In this document: positions 1 to 5,727 of the stretch, piece by piece
Numbering within the stretch: position 1 is the first letter of the stretch
How the letters are laid out: the number at the start of each line of letters is the position of its first letter
Assembly (NCBI GenBank): GCA_002796165.1
Contig: PCWF01000187.1
Coordinates: 53,020-58,746 of the forward strand
DNA length: 5,727 bases
Direction of reading: 5' to 3'
Origin: Nitrospinae bacterium CG11_big_fil_rev_8_21_14_0_20_56_8
Lineage (GTDB): Bacteria > Nitrospinota > Nitrospinia > Nitrospinales > VA-1
Notes under the pieces: model-generated
The model's database searches: none
The model's input: the letters and a program-made list of their open reading frames with translations, nothing else
Told to the model about the DNA's origin: nothing
Made by a program: the position numbers and the translations under genes

Positions 1-15
1 CCCCCCTGTAGCCGT

Positions 16-32
16 ATTCCTTTCGGGGGAAT
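16..32. repeat. Small hairpin in the non-coding left edge
   Basis: ATTCC at 16-20 is the reverse complement of GGAAT at 28-32, leaving a 7-nt loop that could close further by G-T wobble pairs. It lies downstream of the minus-strand gene that ends at 83. On that strand no T-run follows the stem, so it is not a convincing intrinsic terminator. A second tiny palindrome, AAACG-T-CGTTT, lies at 59-69. Nothing in 1-82 looks coding. The stretch could be the edge of a degenerate intergenic repeat cut by the window. Confidence 0.3.
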
Positions 33-82
33 CCGGGGTCAATTTGGGAACAAAGGGGAAACGTCGTTTTGTGTTATTTAAT

Positions 83-400
83 TCAATGCAGGGGAATGAG
101 CGGCTTGGCGCGACCCCAACCTAAAGCTCGGGGAGACCGGGGAGTCAAACCGCCCCACGAGGCTGAAAACGGCTCCATTTTCCGGGGATTCTGATAAAAC
201 ACCAGGTCCCATTGGTCCTGCCACTCGTCATATTTGAGGAGGTAAATATTGTCATCGTCGGCCCGAACTTTAAAATGGACCGACATCTCCCCATACCACC
301 GGTCTATAATTTCCTTGACCTTTAATCGTCGATTGAAAAGATTGAAGGCCACCGGGCGTTCGTTTACCTTATATCCGGAGTAGCATTCGACCATTAGCAT
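83..400 (-). CDS. Conserved hypothetical small protein (DRWYG / FKVRADDDN type)
   Basis: This 105-residue ORF reads from ATG at 400-398 to TGA at 85-83. Residues 10-69 look like a compact alpha/beta domain: an ERP motif at 14-16, basic RRLKVKEIIDRWYG at 24-37, FKVRADDDNIYLL at 43-55, and an acidic/aromatic YDEWQDQWDLVFY at 57-69. From memory, small orphan proteins with this pattern recur in Desulfobacterota and Nitrospirota-like genomes. I know of no assigned function and propose none. No signal peptide or membrane segment is visible, so it is probably cytosolic. From about residue 71 the sequence turns rich in Pro, Gly and Arg and no longer looks like a folded domain, which suggests a variable or read-through tail. 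The start could be Met1 or Met3 (392-394); neither has a Shine-Dalgarno sequence. It is divergent from the peptidase operon. Confidence 0.72.
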   Translation of the reverse strand: MLMVECYSGYKVNERPVAFNLFNRRLKVKEIIDRWYGEMSVHFKVRADDDNIYLLKYDEWQDQWDLVFYQNPRKMEPFSASWGGLTPRSPRALGWGRAKPLIPLH

Positions 401-407
401 GAGGGTT

Positions 408-436
408 ATGTTATGCCTTTGACGGGTAAAAGTAAA
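408..436 (-). promoter_or_regulatory. Weak candidate promoter for the minus-strand small gene
   Basis: On the minus strand, TTTACT (431-436) and TAACAT (408-413) are separated by 17 bp. Each matches the sigma70 consensus at four of six positions. If used, transcription would begin at or within a few bases of the ATG at 400, giving an almost leaderless message. That would fit the absence of a ribosome binding site, but matches of this quality are common by chance. Confidence 0.22.
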
Positions 437-443
437 CTATTTT

Positions 444-473
444 TTGACTCCGCGGCGGGGTTCGCCGTATAAT
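444..473 (+). promoter_or_regulatory. Sigma70-type promoter for the peptidase/AsmA-like operon
   Basis: TTGACT at 444-449 matches the -35 consensus at five of six positions. TATAAT at 468-473 is a perfect -10 box, and the spacer is 18 bp. Transcription should start near 480, leaving an untranslated leader of about 60 nt before the ATG at 544. The promoter sits in the 143-bp gap between the divergent genes and points at the operon. No other comparable promoter was seen upstream of either operon gene. The quality of the boxes suggests fairly strong basal, housekeeping expression. Confidence 0.72.
453..467. promoter_or_regulatory. Inverted repeat inside the promoter spacer, possible operator
   Basis: CGGCG (453-457) and CGCCG (463-467) form a perfect 5-bp inverted repeat around a 5-nt centre. 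The right arm abuts the -10 box. Spacer palindromes at this position are typical sites for regulators that act on long-spacer promoters, but the arms are short and GC-rich. Chance occurrence is quite possible. No regulator gene is present in the window. Confidence 0.3.
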
Positions 474-543
474 TCATATCCTCCAATAAATCAGTAAGTT
501 TTGCAACCTTTAGCCGTGCCGGATATTGCCCGATTCCCCCACC

Positions 544-1404
544 ATGCTCAAGCCTGAAATTGCACGGCTGGAACACCATCTCCGAGCCCTGGTGGGGGAG
601 AGAAATCCGTTGACGAGCCTCGATCAATTGCACCGGTGCGGCCGCTATATCGAAGCCTCCCTTCAGGATTCGGGATTGAGGATGGAGCGGGAAGAGGTCC
701 CATTCAATGGGACGCTGTCGCACAATATCCTGGGATTCAAGGCCGGGTCCGATCCTTCCCGTGGAACCTTCGTCCTGGCGGCCCATTATGATAGCGTCCA
801 GGGAACACCGGGAGCCGATGATAACGCCAGCGCCGTGGCGGCGCTCCTCGAAACGGCCCGTTGCCTGGAACCGGTACGCTTGGGGGCCACGTTGCTGTTT
901 GCCAGCTTTACCCTGGAGGAATACGGTTTCGTCGGGTGCCGTCACTTCCTGGCCGGAGCGCACCGGCGAAAGGACCGCTTTCGGGGAATGGTCTCGATGG
1001 AGATGATCGGATTTCGCAATGGGGAACCCGGCTCACAATCGTTTCCCCCCTATGTGGATGCCTCGCGTTATCCCGACCGGGGAAATTTCCTGGCCGCGGT
1101 GGGCAACGAGCCCTCGCGGGCCCTGACCGAATCCCTGGCGCAAGGCATGCAAACGGCCCATCCCCGATTACCGGTGCATACGCTCATCGTCCCCGGCCGG
1201 GGAGACGCCTTTACCGAAGTACGCCTGAGCGACCATTCGCCGTTCTGGGAGGTGGGGGTCCCCGCGGTGATGCTGACGGACACGGCGTTTTTCCGCAATC
1301 CGCATTACCACCAGCCCACCGATACGCTGGAGACCCTCGACCTGGAATTTCTCCAGGACGGCACCCGCGCCATGGCCGGTTTTCTGGAGAGGCATCTTAC
1401 TTAA
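544..1404 (+). CDS. M28 family zinc metallopeptidase (aminopeptidase-like)
   Basis: This 286-residue protein fits a single M28 catalytic domain (co-catalytic zinc exopeptidase fold). Numbered from the ATG at 544, the visible ligand positions by comparison with Vibrio and Streptomyces aminopeptidases are His81 in AAHYDS, bridging Asp93 in GADDNAS, Glu126 after catalytic base Glu125 in LEEYGF, Glu153 in SMEMIGF and His256 in NPHYHQPTDT. SDHSPFW at 229-235 and the PAVMLTDTAFFRNPHYHQPTDT stretch are typical of this bacterial subgroup. The fourth ligand is Glu where the classical enzymes have Asp. No signal peptide, lipobox or membrane segment is present and there are three cysteines, so I infer a cytosolic enzyme. 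Substrate cannot be told from sequence; an N-terminal amino acid or small peptide is likely. An in-frame TTG at 526 would add six residues, and neither start has a good ribosome binding site. ATG is preferred because the extra residues carry no recognisable feature. It is the first gene of a tight operon with the AsmA-like gene. Confidence 0.9.
   Translation: MLKPEIARLEHHLRALVGERNPLTSLDQLHRCGRYIEASLQDSGLRMEREEVPFNGTLSHNILGFKAGSDPSRGTFVLAAHYDSVQGTPGADDNASAVAALLETARCLEPVRLGATLLFASFTLEEYGFVGCRHFLAGAHRRKDRFRGMVSMEMIGFRNGEPGSQSFPPYVDASRYPDRGNFLAAVGNEPSRALTESLAQGMQTAHPRLPVHTLIVPGRGDAFTEVRLSDHSPFWEVGVPAVMLTDTAFFRNPHYHQPTDTLETLDLEFLQDGTRAMAGFLERHLT
1386..1392 (+). promoter_or_regulatory. Ribosome binding site for the AsmA-like gene
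   Basis: GGAGAGG lies inside the last codons of the peptidase gene and ends 12 nt before the ATG at 1405. The spacing is somewhat long but usable. The in-frame ATG at 1420 has no such sequence at a suitable distance, which supports 1405 as the start. The stop and start codons touch (TAAATG), so translation of the two genes is probably coupled. Confidence 0.5.
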
Positions 1405-4400
1405 ATGAAATTAACCGACATGAAGTTTAATCTGATCCCAGGGGCCCGGCGGCGCAAGAAAGCCGGAGCCCCGGTCCCCGGCCCCACCGGGGAAGCGGAA
1501 CATCCGGACCGGCAGACGCCGGCTCGGGAACCCGGCCCACCGGCCCCCTCGCGAAAACACCGGTCTTGGTGGCGCCTTCTGGCGCGCGGGGTTTTTCTGC
1601 TGTTGTTCACCGCCCTCTTACTTGTGGTGGGGCTGGGAGTGATTCTCGAATACTATTTCCCCTCCGAGTTCGTCACTCCCCTGGTGGAACGGGAATTGAG
1701 CCGGGTGCTCCGCCAACCCGTTTCGATCGGACGCATCGATTTCACCTTGCTGAGCGGATTGCGGATTCAACGGGTGTCCCTGTCGGTCGCGGGCCGCCCC
1801 CTGGCGAGCGTGGATGAGGTGCGGGTCGGTTACGACCTCCTGAAACTGTTCGAGGGGAAACTGGCCATCGACCAGGTGGTGGTGCAACGGCCCCGGGCGT
1901 ACATGCTGTCGAAGGATGGAGTCTGGAACTTTCAGCCGCTTCTGATGCTCGGAACTCCGCCCGCGGCGCCCGGGACCCCCGTTCTCAAGCCCCAACCGCA
2001 AGAACCCTCGGCTTTGCCTCTCTTACCGGTGGAAGTGGACCTCAAGCGGCTTGCCATCGAAAATATCGGGTTGGATCTCGATCAGGACGGGCACACGCTC
2101 GCACAGTTGGAAGGGTTCTCCCTGGAAGCCCAGGGGAGATTGAAGAATCAGGGCCTCGACGCCCAGGTGCGAATCCATGTTCCCCCGCCCACCGGGGCGG
2201 AGGTTTCTCCCAACCTGGTCTTTAAGTCGAGCCGGACCGATCCCCTGGAGTTCCGTGCCCGGCTCCACACCGATTTGAAGCTGACCGCCCACGATCTCAA
2301 CCGCGTACTCCTGACCGGTATTGTGGGCTGGCAGGACGCCGCTTTGCAAGCGAACCGATCCCTGTCGCTCCCGGCCCTGGCGGCGGACATCAATATCGAA
2401 GTCGCGCTCCGGCAACAGATGGCAACTCTCAAGTGGCTCAAACTCAGGCTGGATGAATCGAATTTTATCAACCTCTCGGCCCGTGTGGAGCATTTCAATT
2501 CCGAGCCCCGGTTCAACCTGAGCCTTGACTCGGCCACGTTCCGTCTTGCCGACGTTCAGCGGTGGGCCGCTCCCTGGCTCCCTCCCCTGGAGGCCGGGGG
2601 GGTGTTGCGCATTGCGGAGCTGGATGCCAGGGGATACCTCCCCCAGTTCCAGTTGCAGGAGGCGGAGGTGGTCCGCGCCAAATTTTATCTGGACCAGGTT
2701 TCCGGGAAAGATCCGGCCAGCGGCGCGAAATTCGACGGACTCTCCGGGAACCTCTCGCTGGCACAGGTGCGCCTGGTGCAGGGCAACCCCGAAAACGTGG
2801 AATCCAAACTTCATCTTTCGCTCGATAAGGGGATGTTCCGAAATATCGGACTCCATAATCTGCGTCTCGATCTGCAGGCCCATGCCTCGGGCCCCCGCCT
2901 CGCGCAGGCCAATCTGAAAGTCGATACCCGGCTGGAGCAACTGCGCTTCAGCCATCCCGATCTGGGCGATCTCAAGGCGGGGTTCTTTCTGAAAGGAACC
3001 GTGGACGGCGATCCCGGTGCGGGTAATATCCGATCTGTCAAACTGCAGTACGGGGTGGGCGATTGGTTGCGGGCTGAAACGGAGGGGTCCCTCCAGAAAC
3101 GAGGCCAGGATTTTTTTCGCATCAACCAGGATTTGACGGTGGGTCTGGAGCCATTGCGGAAGGCGATTCCCGCCAAACTCCTCGAACGGTTCAAGGGACT
3201 GGAGGTCGGAGGAAAGGTGACGGTGAAGACTTCCACGGACGGCAAACTGGATGAACGCTTCCATCCCGTCAAGGCCAATGGCAAAGCTGAAGTGGAACTG
3301 CATAAGGTTACGGCAAGGCTGGCGGAACCGGCCGTACAGGCGGATGGAATCGGCTTTAAAGTCTCCTTCCCGGTCGAGTACGACGCGGCCCGCGGGATCA
3401 AGGTGGCCATGCTCCATATCGCGGGGGGACTGGAGCAGGCCCGCGTGATGAACAACTGGGGATTGACCGGCCTCAAGATCTCCACCGACCTGGGCATGGA
3501 TCGATTCTTCGATTACACGCGCGTGGGAGTCACCCTGCCTCTCACGCACAAGACGCTCCTGCAGGCGGGCCGTATCGAGTCGCAGGACCTCCAGGTAAAA
3601 CTGGACGGTCTCGACGTGGATGCCACCGCGCGGGCCGACCTGCTGGGCCGGGAGGTGCGCAACGTTTCTCTCAACGCCGCGGTTTCTCTCAATGCGCTGG
3701 AAGGGATGGACATGATCCGCGCGGGGAAGTTTCATACCCGGATAGGGGTGGACGTGCACGACCTCTCCCTCTCCCGCGTGCGCGCCGAGGCAAGCGGTTC
3801 TCTCAAATCTCCATCCTTTAAAAAGGGCGACCTGGCTCTTGATCTGGATTCGGTGTCTTTCGATACGGTGGGGCATCTCGATGTCCCCGGCAAAAATGCC
3901 GAGATTCAATTCGCCCGGGTGTCGATTCCCTCCCTCCTGCAGGCGGAATTGAAAGGAAAGGTGAACCATGGAGGAAAATCCTTCGCATTGGAAAGCACGG
4001 TGGACCGGGTGAACCTGGCCGAGATCTGGAAACGGATACCCGAAGCCTTTAAATCGGGTCTGGAAGGCGCGGCGATGGAAGGTCAACTTCGCACCACGGC
4101 GCAGGCCCGGGGAACGATTCCCACCGCCGTTTCCCTTAAAAATCCCGACTTGCCCTTCACCGCCAACGCACAGTTGGAATTATCCGGGATCGCGATGACC
4201 CTGCCGGACCGGGGCATTCGGTTGGAAGGGCTGGGGGGAACGGTACGGACGGACCTGGTGGAAAATCGCTTGGAGGTGGAGGGAACGCTGGGGACTTCCG
4301 GACTGGTTCTGGAGAATCTGCTCGGGGACTCCCGGATGGACCCGGCATTCGCCTTCCATTATTCCCTGCAGAATAATCTCGACAAGCTCGTCATCCTCCG

Positions 4401-5556
4401 CCATGAACTGGGGATGAAAAACCACGGAGTGAAACACAGGCTCACCGGCCGCGTGGAGGGACTCCACCGCTTTCTGTCCGGTGAGAGCCCCTGGACCCCG
4501 TATGAACTGTCGCGCCGTCTCGACGTGGCCCTGGACACCGACAACACTCTGGAAATCGGCAAAGCCCTCGAAGAGAAAGCCCTCGCCCTCAAGGACCGGG
4601 TCCGGGCCGAGGGCAACCTGGTGTCCCACCTGGCCCTGCGGTTGGCAGGGGACAAACAACTGGAACTGGACGGTTCGGCAACTTTCGACCATTTCCGGCT
4701 CTCCCTGCCTCCCTCGCTCCGGGTGGGGGAGATCAACGGGAAATTCCTCTTCAATAAAAAACTTTGGCTGAATCCGAGTCTGCTGGATCACCCCGCGCAG
4801 GAATTCTACGCGTCGGAGAAAGGGTTCTTCAACCAGCTTCGCGATTATTCCCAGTACAAGAATATCCTCAAGATCGATGCGGTCGAGTGGGAAGGGCAAA
4901 AGGCATCGGACATCACTCTGGACGTGTTTTACAAGAATAACCGCCTCATGGTGGAAAAATTCCTGTTCGACGTTCTCAAGGGATCGGTGGCGGGGAACCT
5001 GTTCCTGGTGCACGGACCGCAGGGACCCCGGTTGAACTTCACCTCGGAATTCGCGGGCCTCGACTTTGGGGCTCTGCTGGATCCCGACGGAAAGAAAAAG
5101 GATCTGGAGGCTCAGGTGGACGGCAACGTGGAATTCGGGTTCCAGGTGATTCAGGGACGGGAAACCGACCCGATCTCGCTGGACCAATTGCGGACGCAGA
5201 TCGACATTACCCGGGTGGGGCCGGAAACTCTGGACCGCATTTTGCTCTTTCTCGATCCCGAGGAGAGTAAACCGGCGCTGGTGGACACGCGCGCCAAGTT
5301 GAAACTGGCCTCGCCCGACCGCGCGACGATTCTGCTGGAAAACGGAAACCTGAACGTGGAGGCCTGGCTTAAAAACAAGATCCTGGGCAACTTGCTCAAG
5401 GCTCCGGAACTTAAACGGGTGCCCGTGACCAACCTGAAACCTTTCCGGGAAATCAATGAAAAGCTCCAGGCGCTTCAGGGGCTCCGCGACCTCCTGCGTT
5501 ATCTTTCAGCCCAGGGAATGGAGGTCGGGGAGGATGGGGAAATCACCTGGTTCTGA
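1405..5556 (+). CDS. Large AsmA-like envelope protein, probable bridge-like lipid transfer protein
   Basis: This 1383-residue protein is close in size to YhdP and TamB. Residues 1-57 are a basic, Pro-rich cytosolic segment. Residues 59-82 form one hydrophobic membrane anchor (VFLLLFTALLLVVGLGVI). Residues 88-180 match the AsmA-family N-terminal pattern: a helix ending in LRQPVSIGRIDFTLLSGLRI, then IDQVVVQRPRAYM and DGVWNF at 171-176. A Pro-rich linker follows at about 182-208. Residues 209 to about 1345 are mostly alternating-hydrophobic beta strands, as expected for the lipid-carrying groove of this superfamily. An aromatic-rich loop lies at about 1126-1160. A conserved-looking stretch at 1266-1293 (IDITRVGPETLDRILLFLDP) precedes a C-terminal amphipathic helix at about 1346-1372 and a terminal ITWF. 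I see no cysteine in the whole protein. Family knowledge points to phospholipid transport between inner and outer membrane or outer-membrane assembly; the exact subfamily is unresolved. The C-terminus does not look like the TamB domain that contacts TamA. Confidence 0.82.
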   Translation: MKLTDMKFNLIPGARRRKKAGAPVPGPTGEAEHPDRQTPAREPGPPAPSRKHRSWWRLLARGVFLLLFTALLLVVGLGVILEYYFPSEFVTPLVERELSRVLRQPVSIGRIDFTLLSGLRIQRVSLSVAGRPLASVDEVRVGYDLLKLFEGKLAIDQVVVQRPRAYMLSKDGVWNFQPLLMLGTPPAAPGTPVLKPQPQEPSALPLLPVEVDLKRLAIENIGLDLDQDGHTLAQLEGFSLEAQGRLKNQGLDAQVRIHVPPPTGAEVSPNLVFKSSRTDPLEFRARLHTDLKLTAHDLNRVLLTGIVGWQDAALQANRSLSLPALAADINIEVALRQQMATLKWLKLRLDESNFINLSARVEHFNSEPRFNLSLDSATFRLADVQRWAAPWLPPLEAGGVLRIAELDARGYLPQFQLQEAEVVRAKFYLDQVSGKDPASGAKFDGLSGNLSLAQVRLVQGNPENVESKLHLSLDKGMFRNIGLHNLRLDLQAHASGPRLAQANLKVDTRLEQLRFSHPDLGDLKAGFFLKGTVDGDPGAGNIRSVKLQYGVGDWLRAETEGSLQKRGQDFFRINQDLTVGLEPLRKAIPAKLLERFKGLEVGGKVTVKTSTDGKLDERFHPVKANGKAEVELHKVTARLAEPAVQADGIGFKVSFPVEYDAARGIKVAMLHIAGGLEQARVMNNWGLTGLKISTDLGMDRFFDYTRVGVTLPLTHKTLLQAGRIESQDLQVKLDGLDVDATARADLLGREVRNVSLNAAVSLNALEGMDMIRAGKFHTRIGVDVHDLSLSRVRAEASGSLKSPSFKKGDLALDLDSVSFDTVGHLDVPGKNAEIQFARVSIPSLLQAELKGKVNHGGKSFALESTVDRVNLAEIWKRIPEAFKSGLEGAAMEGQLRTTAQARGTIPTAVSLKNPDLPFTANAQLELSGIAMTLPDRGIRLEGLGGTVRTDLVENRLEVEGTLGTSGLVLENLLGDSRMDPAFAFHYSLQNNLDKLVILRHELGMKNHGVKHRLTGRVEGLHRFLSGESPWTPYELSRRLDVALDTDNTLEIGKALEEKALALKDRVRAEGNLVSHLALRLAGDKQLELDGSATFDHFRLSLPPSLRVGEINGKFLFNKKLWLNPSLLDHPAQEFYASEKGFFNQLRDYSQYKNILKIDAVEWEGQKASDITLDVFYKNNRLMVEKFLFDVLKGSVAGNLFLVHGPQGPRLNFTSEFAGLDFGALLDPDGKKKDLEAQVDGNVEFGFQVIQGRETDPISLDQLRTQIDITRVGPETLDRILLFLDPEESKPALVDTRAKLKLASPDRATILLENGNLNVEAWLKNKILGNLLKAPELKRVPVTNLKPFREINEKLQALQGLRDLLRYLSAQGMEVGEDGEITWF
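3664..3699 (+). repeat. Imperfect 18-bp tandem duplication within the AsmA-like gene
   Basis: GTTTCTCTCAA occurs at 3664-3674 and again at 3682-3692, exactly 18 bp apart. The duplication encodes VSLNAA followed by VSLNAL at residues 754-765. It keeps the reading frame and adds beta-strand-like residues, so it looks like a small in-frame duplication in the repetitive beta region. Confidence 0.45.
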
Positions 5557-5593
5557 CCCTACTCGCCGTGGGGGGCGATGCGCTGGTCCGATT

Positions 5594-5621
5594 GGATTGC
5601 TTCGCTTCGCTCGCAATGACA
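5594..5621 (-). repeat. Extragenic palindromic repeat unit A (TGTCATTGCGAG...AGCAATCC type)
   Basis: ATTGC at 5596-5600 pairs with GCAAT at 5613-5617 around a TTCGC-TTCGC-TC loop, and the unit ends in AATGACA at 5615-5621. Read on the minus strand it starts TGTCATTGCGAGCGAAG. From memory this is a very common extragenic element in many environmental Gram-negative genomes, where it occurs in high copy between genes. It lies 38 bp after the stop of the AsmA-like gene. It has no T-run, so it is not an intrinsic terminator of standard form. Confidence 0.65.
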
Positions 5622-5659
5622 GTTTAAACGTTAGCAGGATGCTGAAAAACTCTTTCGGG

Positions 5660-5694
5660 TGTCATTCTGAGGCGCATCGGCGCCGAAGAATCTT
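5660..5694 (+). repeat. Extragenic palindromic repeat unit B (TGTCATTCTGAG...CGAAGAATCTTG type)
   Basis: ATTCT (5664-5668) pairs with AGAAT (5687-5691), and GGCGC (5671-5675) pairs with GCGCC (5680-5684) around an ATCG tetraloop. The two stems are joined by opposed GA/GA steps (5669-5670 and 5685-5686). The unit opens with TGTCATT at 5660-5666, the inverse of the AATGACA that ends unit A. Units A and B are therefore related elements in head-to-head orientation. The element type is familiar as a high-copy intergenic repeat. No transposase gene is in the window. Confidence 0.65.
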
Positions 5695-5704
5695 GCCCCG
5701 ATCC

Positions 5705-5719
5705 AGCATGAAACATGCT
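5705..5719. repeat. Perfect 6-bp hairpin at the right edge
   Basis: AGCATG (5705-5710) and CATGCT (5714-5719) form a perfect stem with an AAA loop. It lies 10 bp after unit B and may be part of the same extended repeat, which runs off the window. It has no T-run behind it. Confidence 0.45.
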
Positions 5720-5727
5720 CCAATTGC

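Noticed and set aside
526..543. TTG at 526 as the peptidase start
   Set aside because: It is possible, but it adds only MPDSPT with no motif and has no properly spaced ribosome binding site. The ATG at 544 was preferred; the choice is not certain.
406..963. 185-codon open frame on the minus strand across the promoter and peptidase start
   Set aside because: It is in register with the peptidase codons, lies antisense to clear catalytic motifs, and would cover the strong plus-strand promoter. Its translation shows no family pattern.
861..1430. 189-codon plus-strand open frame overlapping the peptidase
   Set aside because: It is a frame-shifted shadow rich in Gly, Pro and Arg. The peptidase motifs run without interruption in the other frame.
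2023..4086. 687-codon open frame on the minus strand
   Set aside because: Its codon boundaries coincide with those of the AsmA-like gene, so it stays open because the sense gene rarely uses TTA, CTA or TCA codons. The translation is rich in His, Arg, Gln and Gly, with no domain pattern, and it has no promoter or ribosome binding site.
4180..5187. 335-codon open frame on the minus strand
   Set aside because: It is another in-register antisense shadow of the AsmA-like gene, with the same compositional signature and no recognisable motif.
1405..5556. Naming the large protein TamB or YhdP
   Set aside because: Length and N-terminal pattern fit the AsmA-like superfamily, but the C-terminus lacks a recognisable TamB domain and no neighbour is a TamA-like protein. 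A specific symbol cannot be supported by eye.
5594..5719. CRISPR array or insertion-sequence end
   Set aside because: There are no regularly spaced direct repeats with unique spacers, no transposase reading frame and no target-site duplication. The elements fit an extragenic palindrome class better.
5557..5727. Intrinsic terminator for the operon
   Set aside because: Three hairpins are present, but none is followed by a run of T on the plus strand. Rho-dependent ending or termination beyond the window is equally possible.

Overview
The window holds one small gene on the minus strand and a two-gene operon on the plus strand, followed by a short cluster of extragenic palindromes. The operon is GC-rich. 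It encodes a large AsmA-type envelope protein, which implies a Gram-negative cell with an outer membrane. The style of the small conserved protein and of the 3' repeats resembles uncultivated or environmental lineages such as Desulfobacterota, Nitrospirota or Nitrospinota. That placement rests on memory of similar sequences and is weak.

Layout: positions 1-82 are non-coding with one small hairpin. Positions 83-400 (minus) encode a conserved hypothetical protein of about 105 residues with a core motif around DRWYG and FKVRADDDN. Positions 401-543 are a divergent intergenic region. It carries a near-consensus sigma70 promoter pointing right (TTGACT, 18 bp, TATAAT) with a short GC-rich inverted repeat inside the spacer. 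Positions 544-1404 (plus) encode an M28-family zinc peptidase without a signal peptide and with a full set of metal-binding positions. Positions 1405-5556 (plus) encode a 1383-residue AsmA-like protein with one N-terminal membrane anchor. Its ATG directly follows the peptidase stop codon (TAAATG). Positions 5557-5727 are non-coding and contain two related repeat units in inverted orientation plus a third perfect hairpin.

The peptidase and the AsmA-like gene are very probably cotranscribed from the 444-473 promoter and translationally coupled. The AsmA-like protein most likely spans the periplasm and acts in lipid traffic or outer-membrane biogenesis, as known for large family members such as YhdP, TamB and YdbH. 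The role of a cytosolic-looking M28 peptidase beside it is not evident from sequence. No mobile-element gene, RNA gene, CRISPR array or clear intrinsic terminator was seen. Most of the window is ordinary chromosomal content. The items most worth a second look are the peptidase/AsmA pairing, the unusual N-terminus of the AsmA-like protein, the promoter architecture and the 3' repeat doublet.
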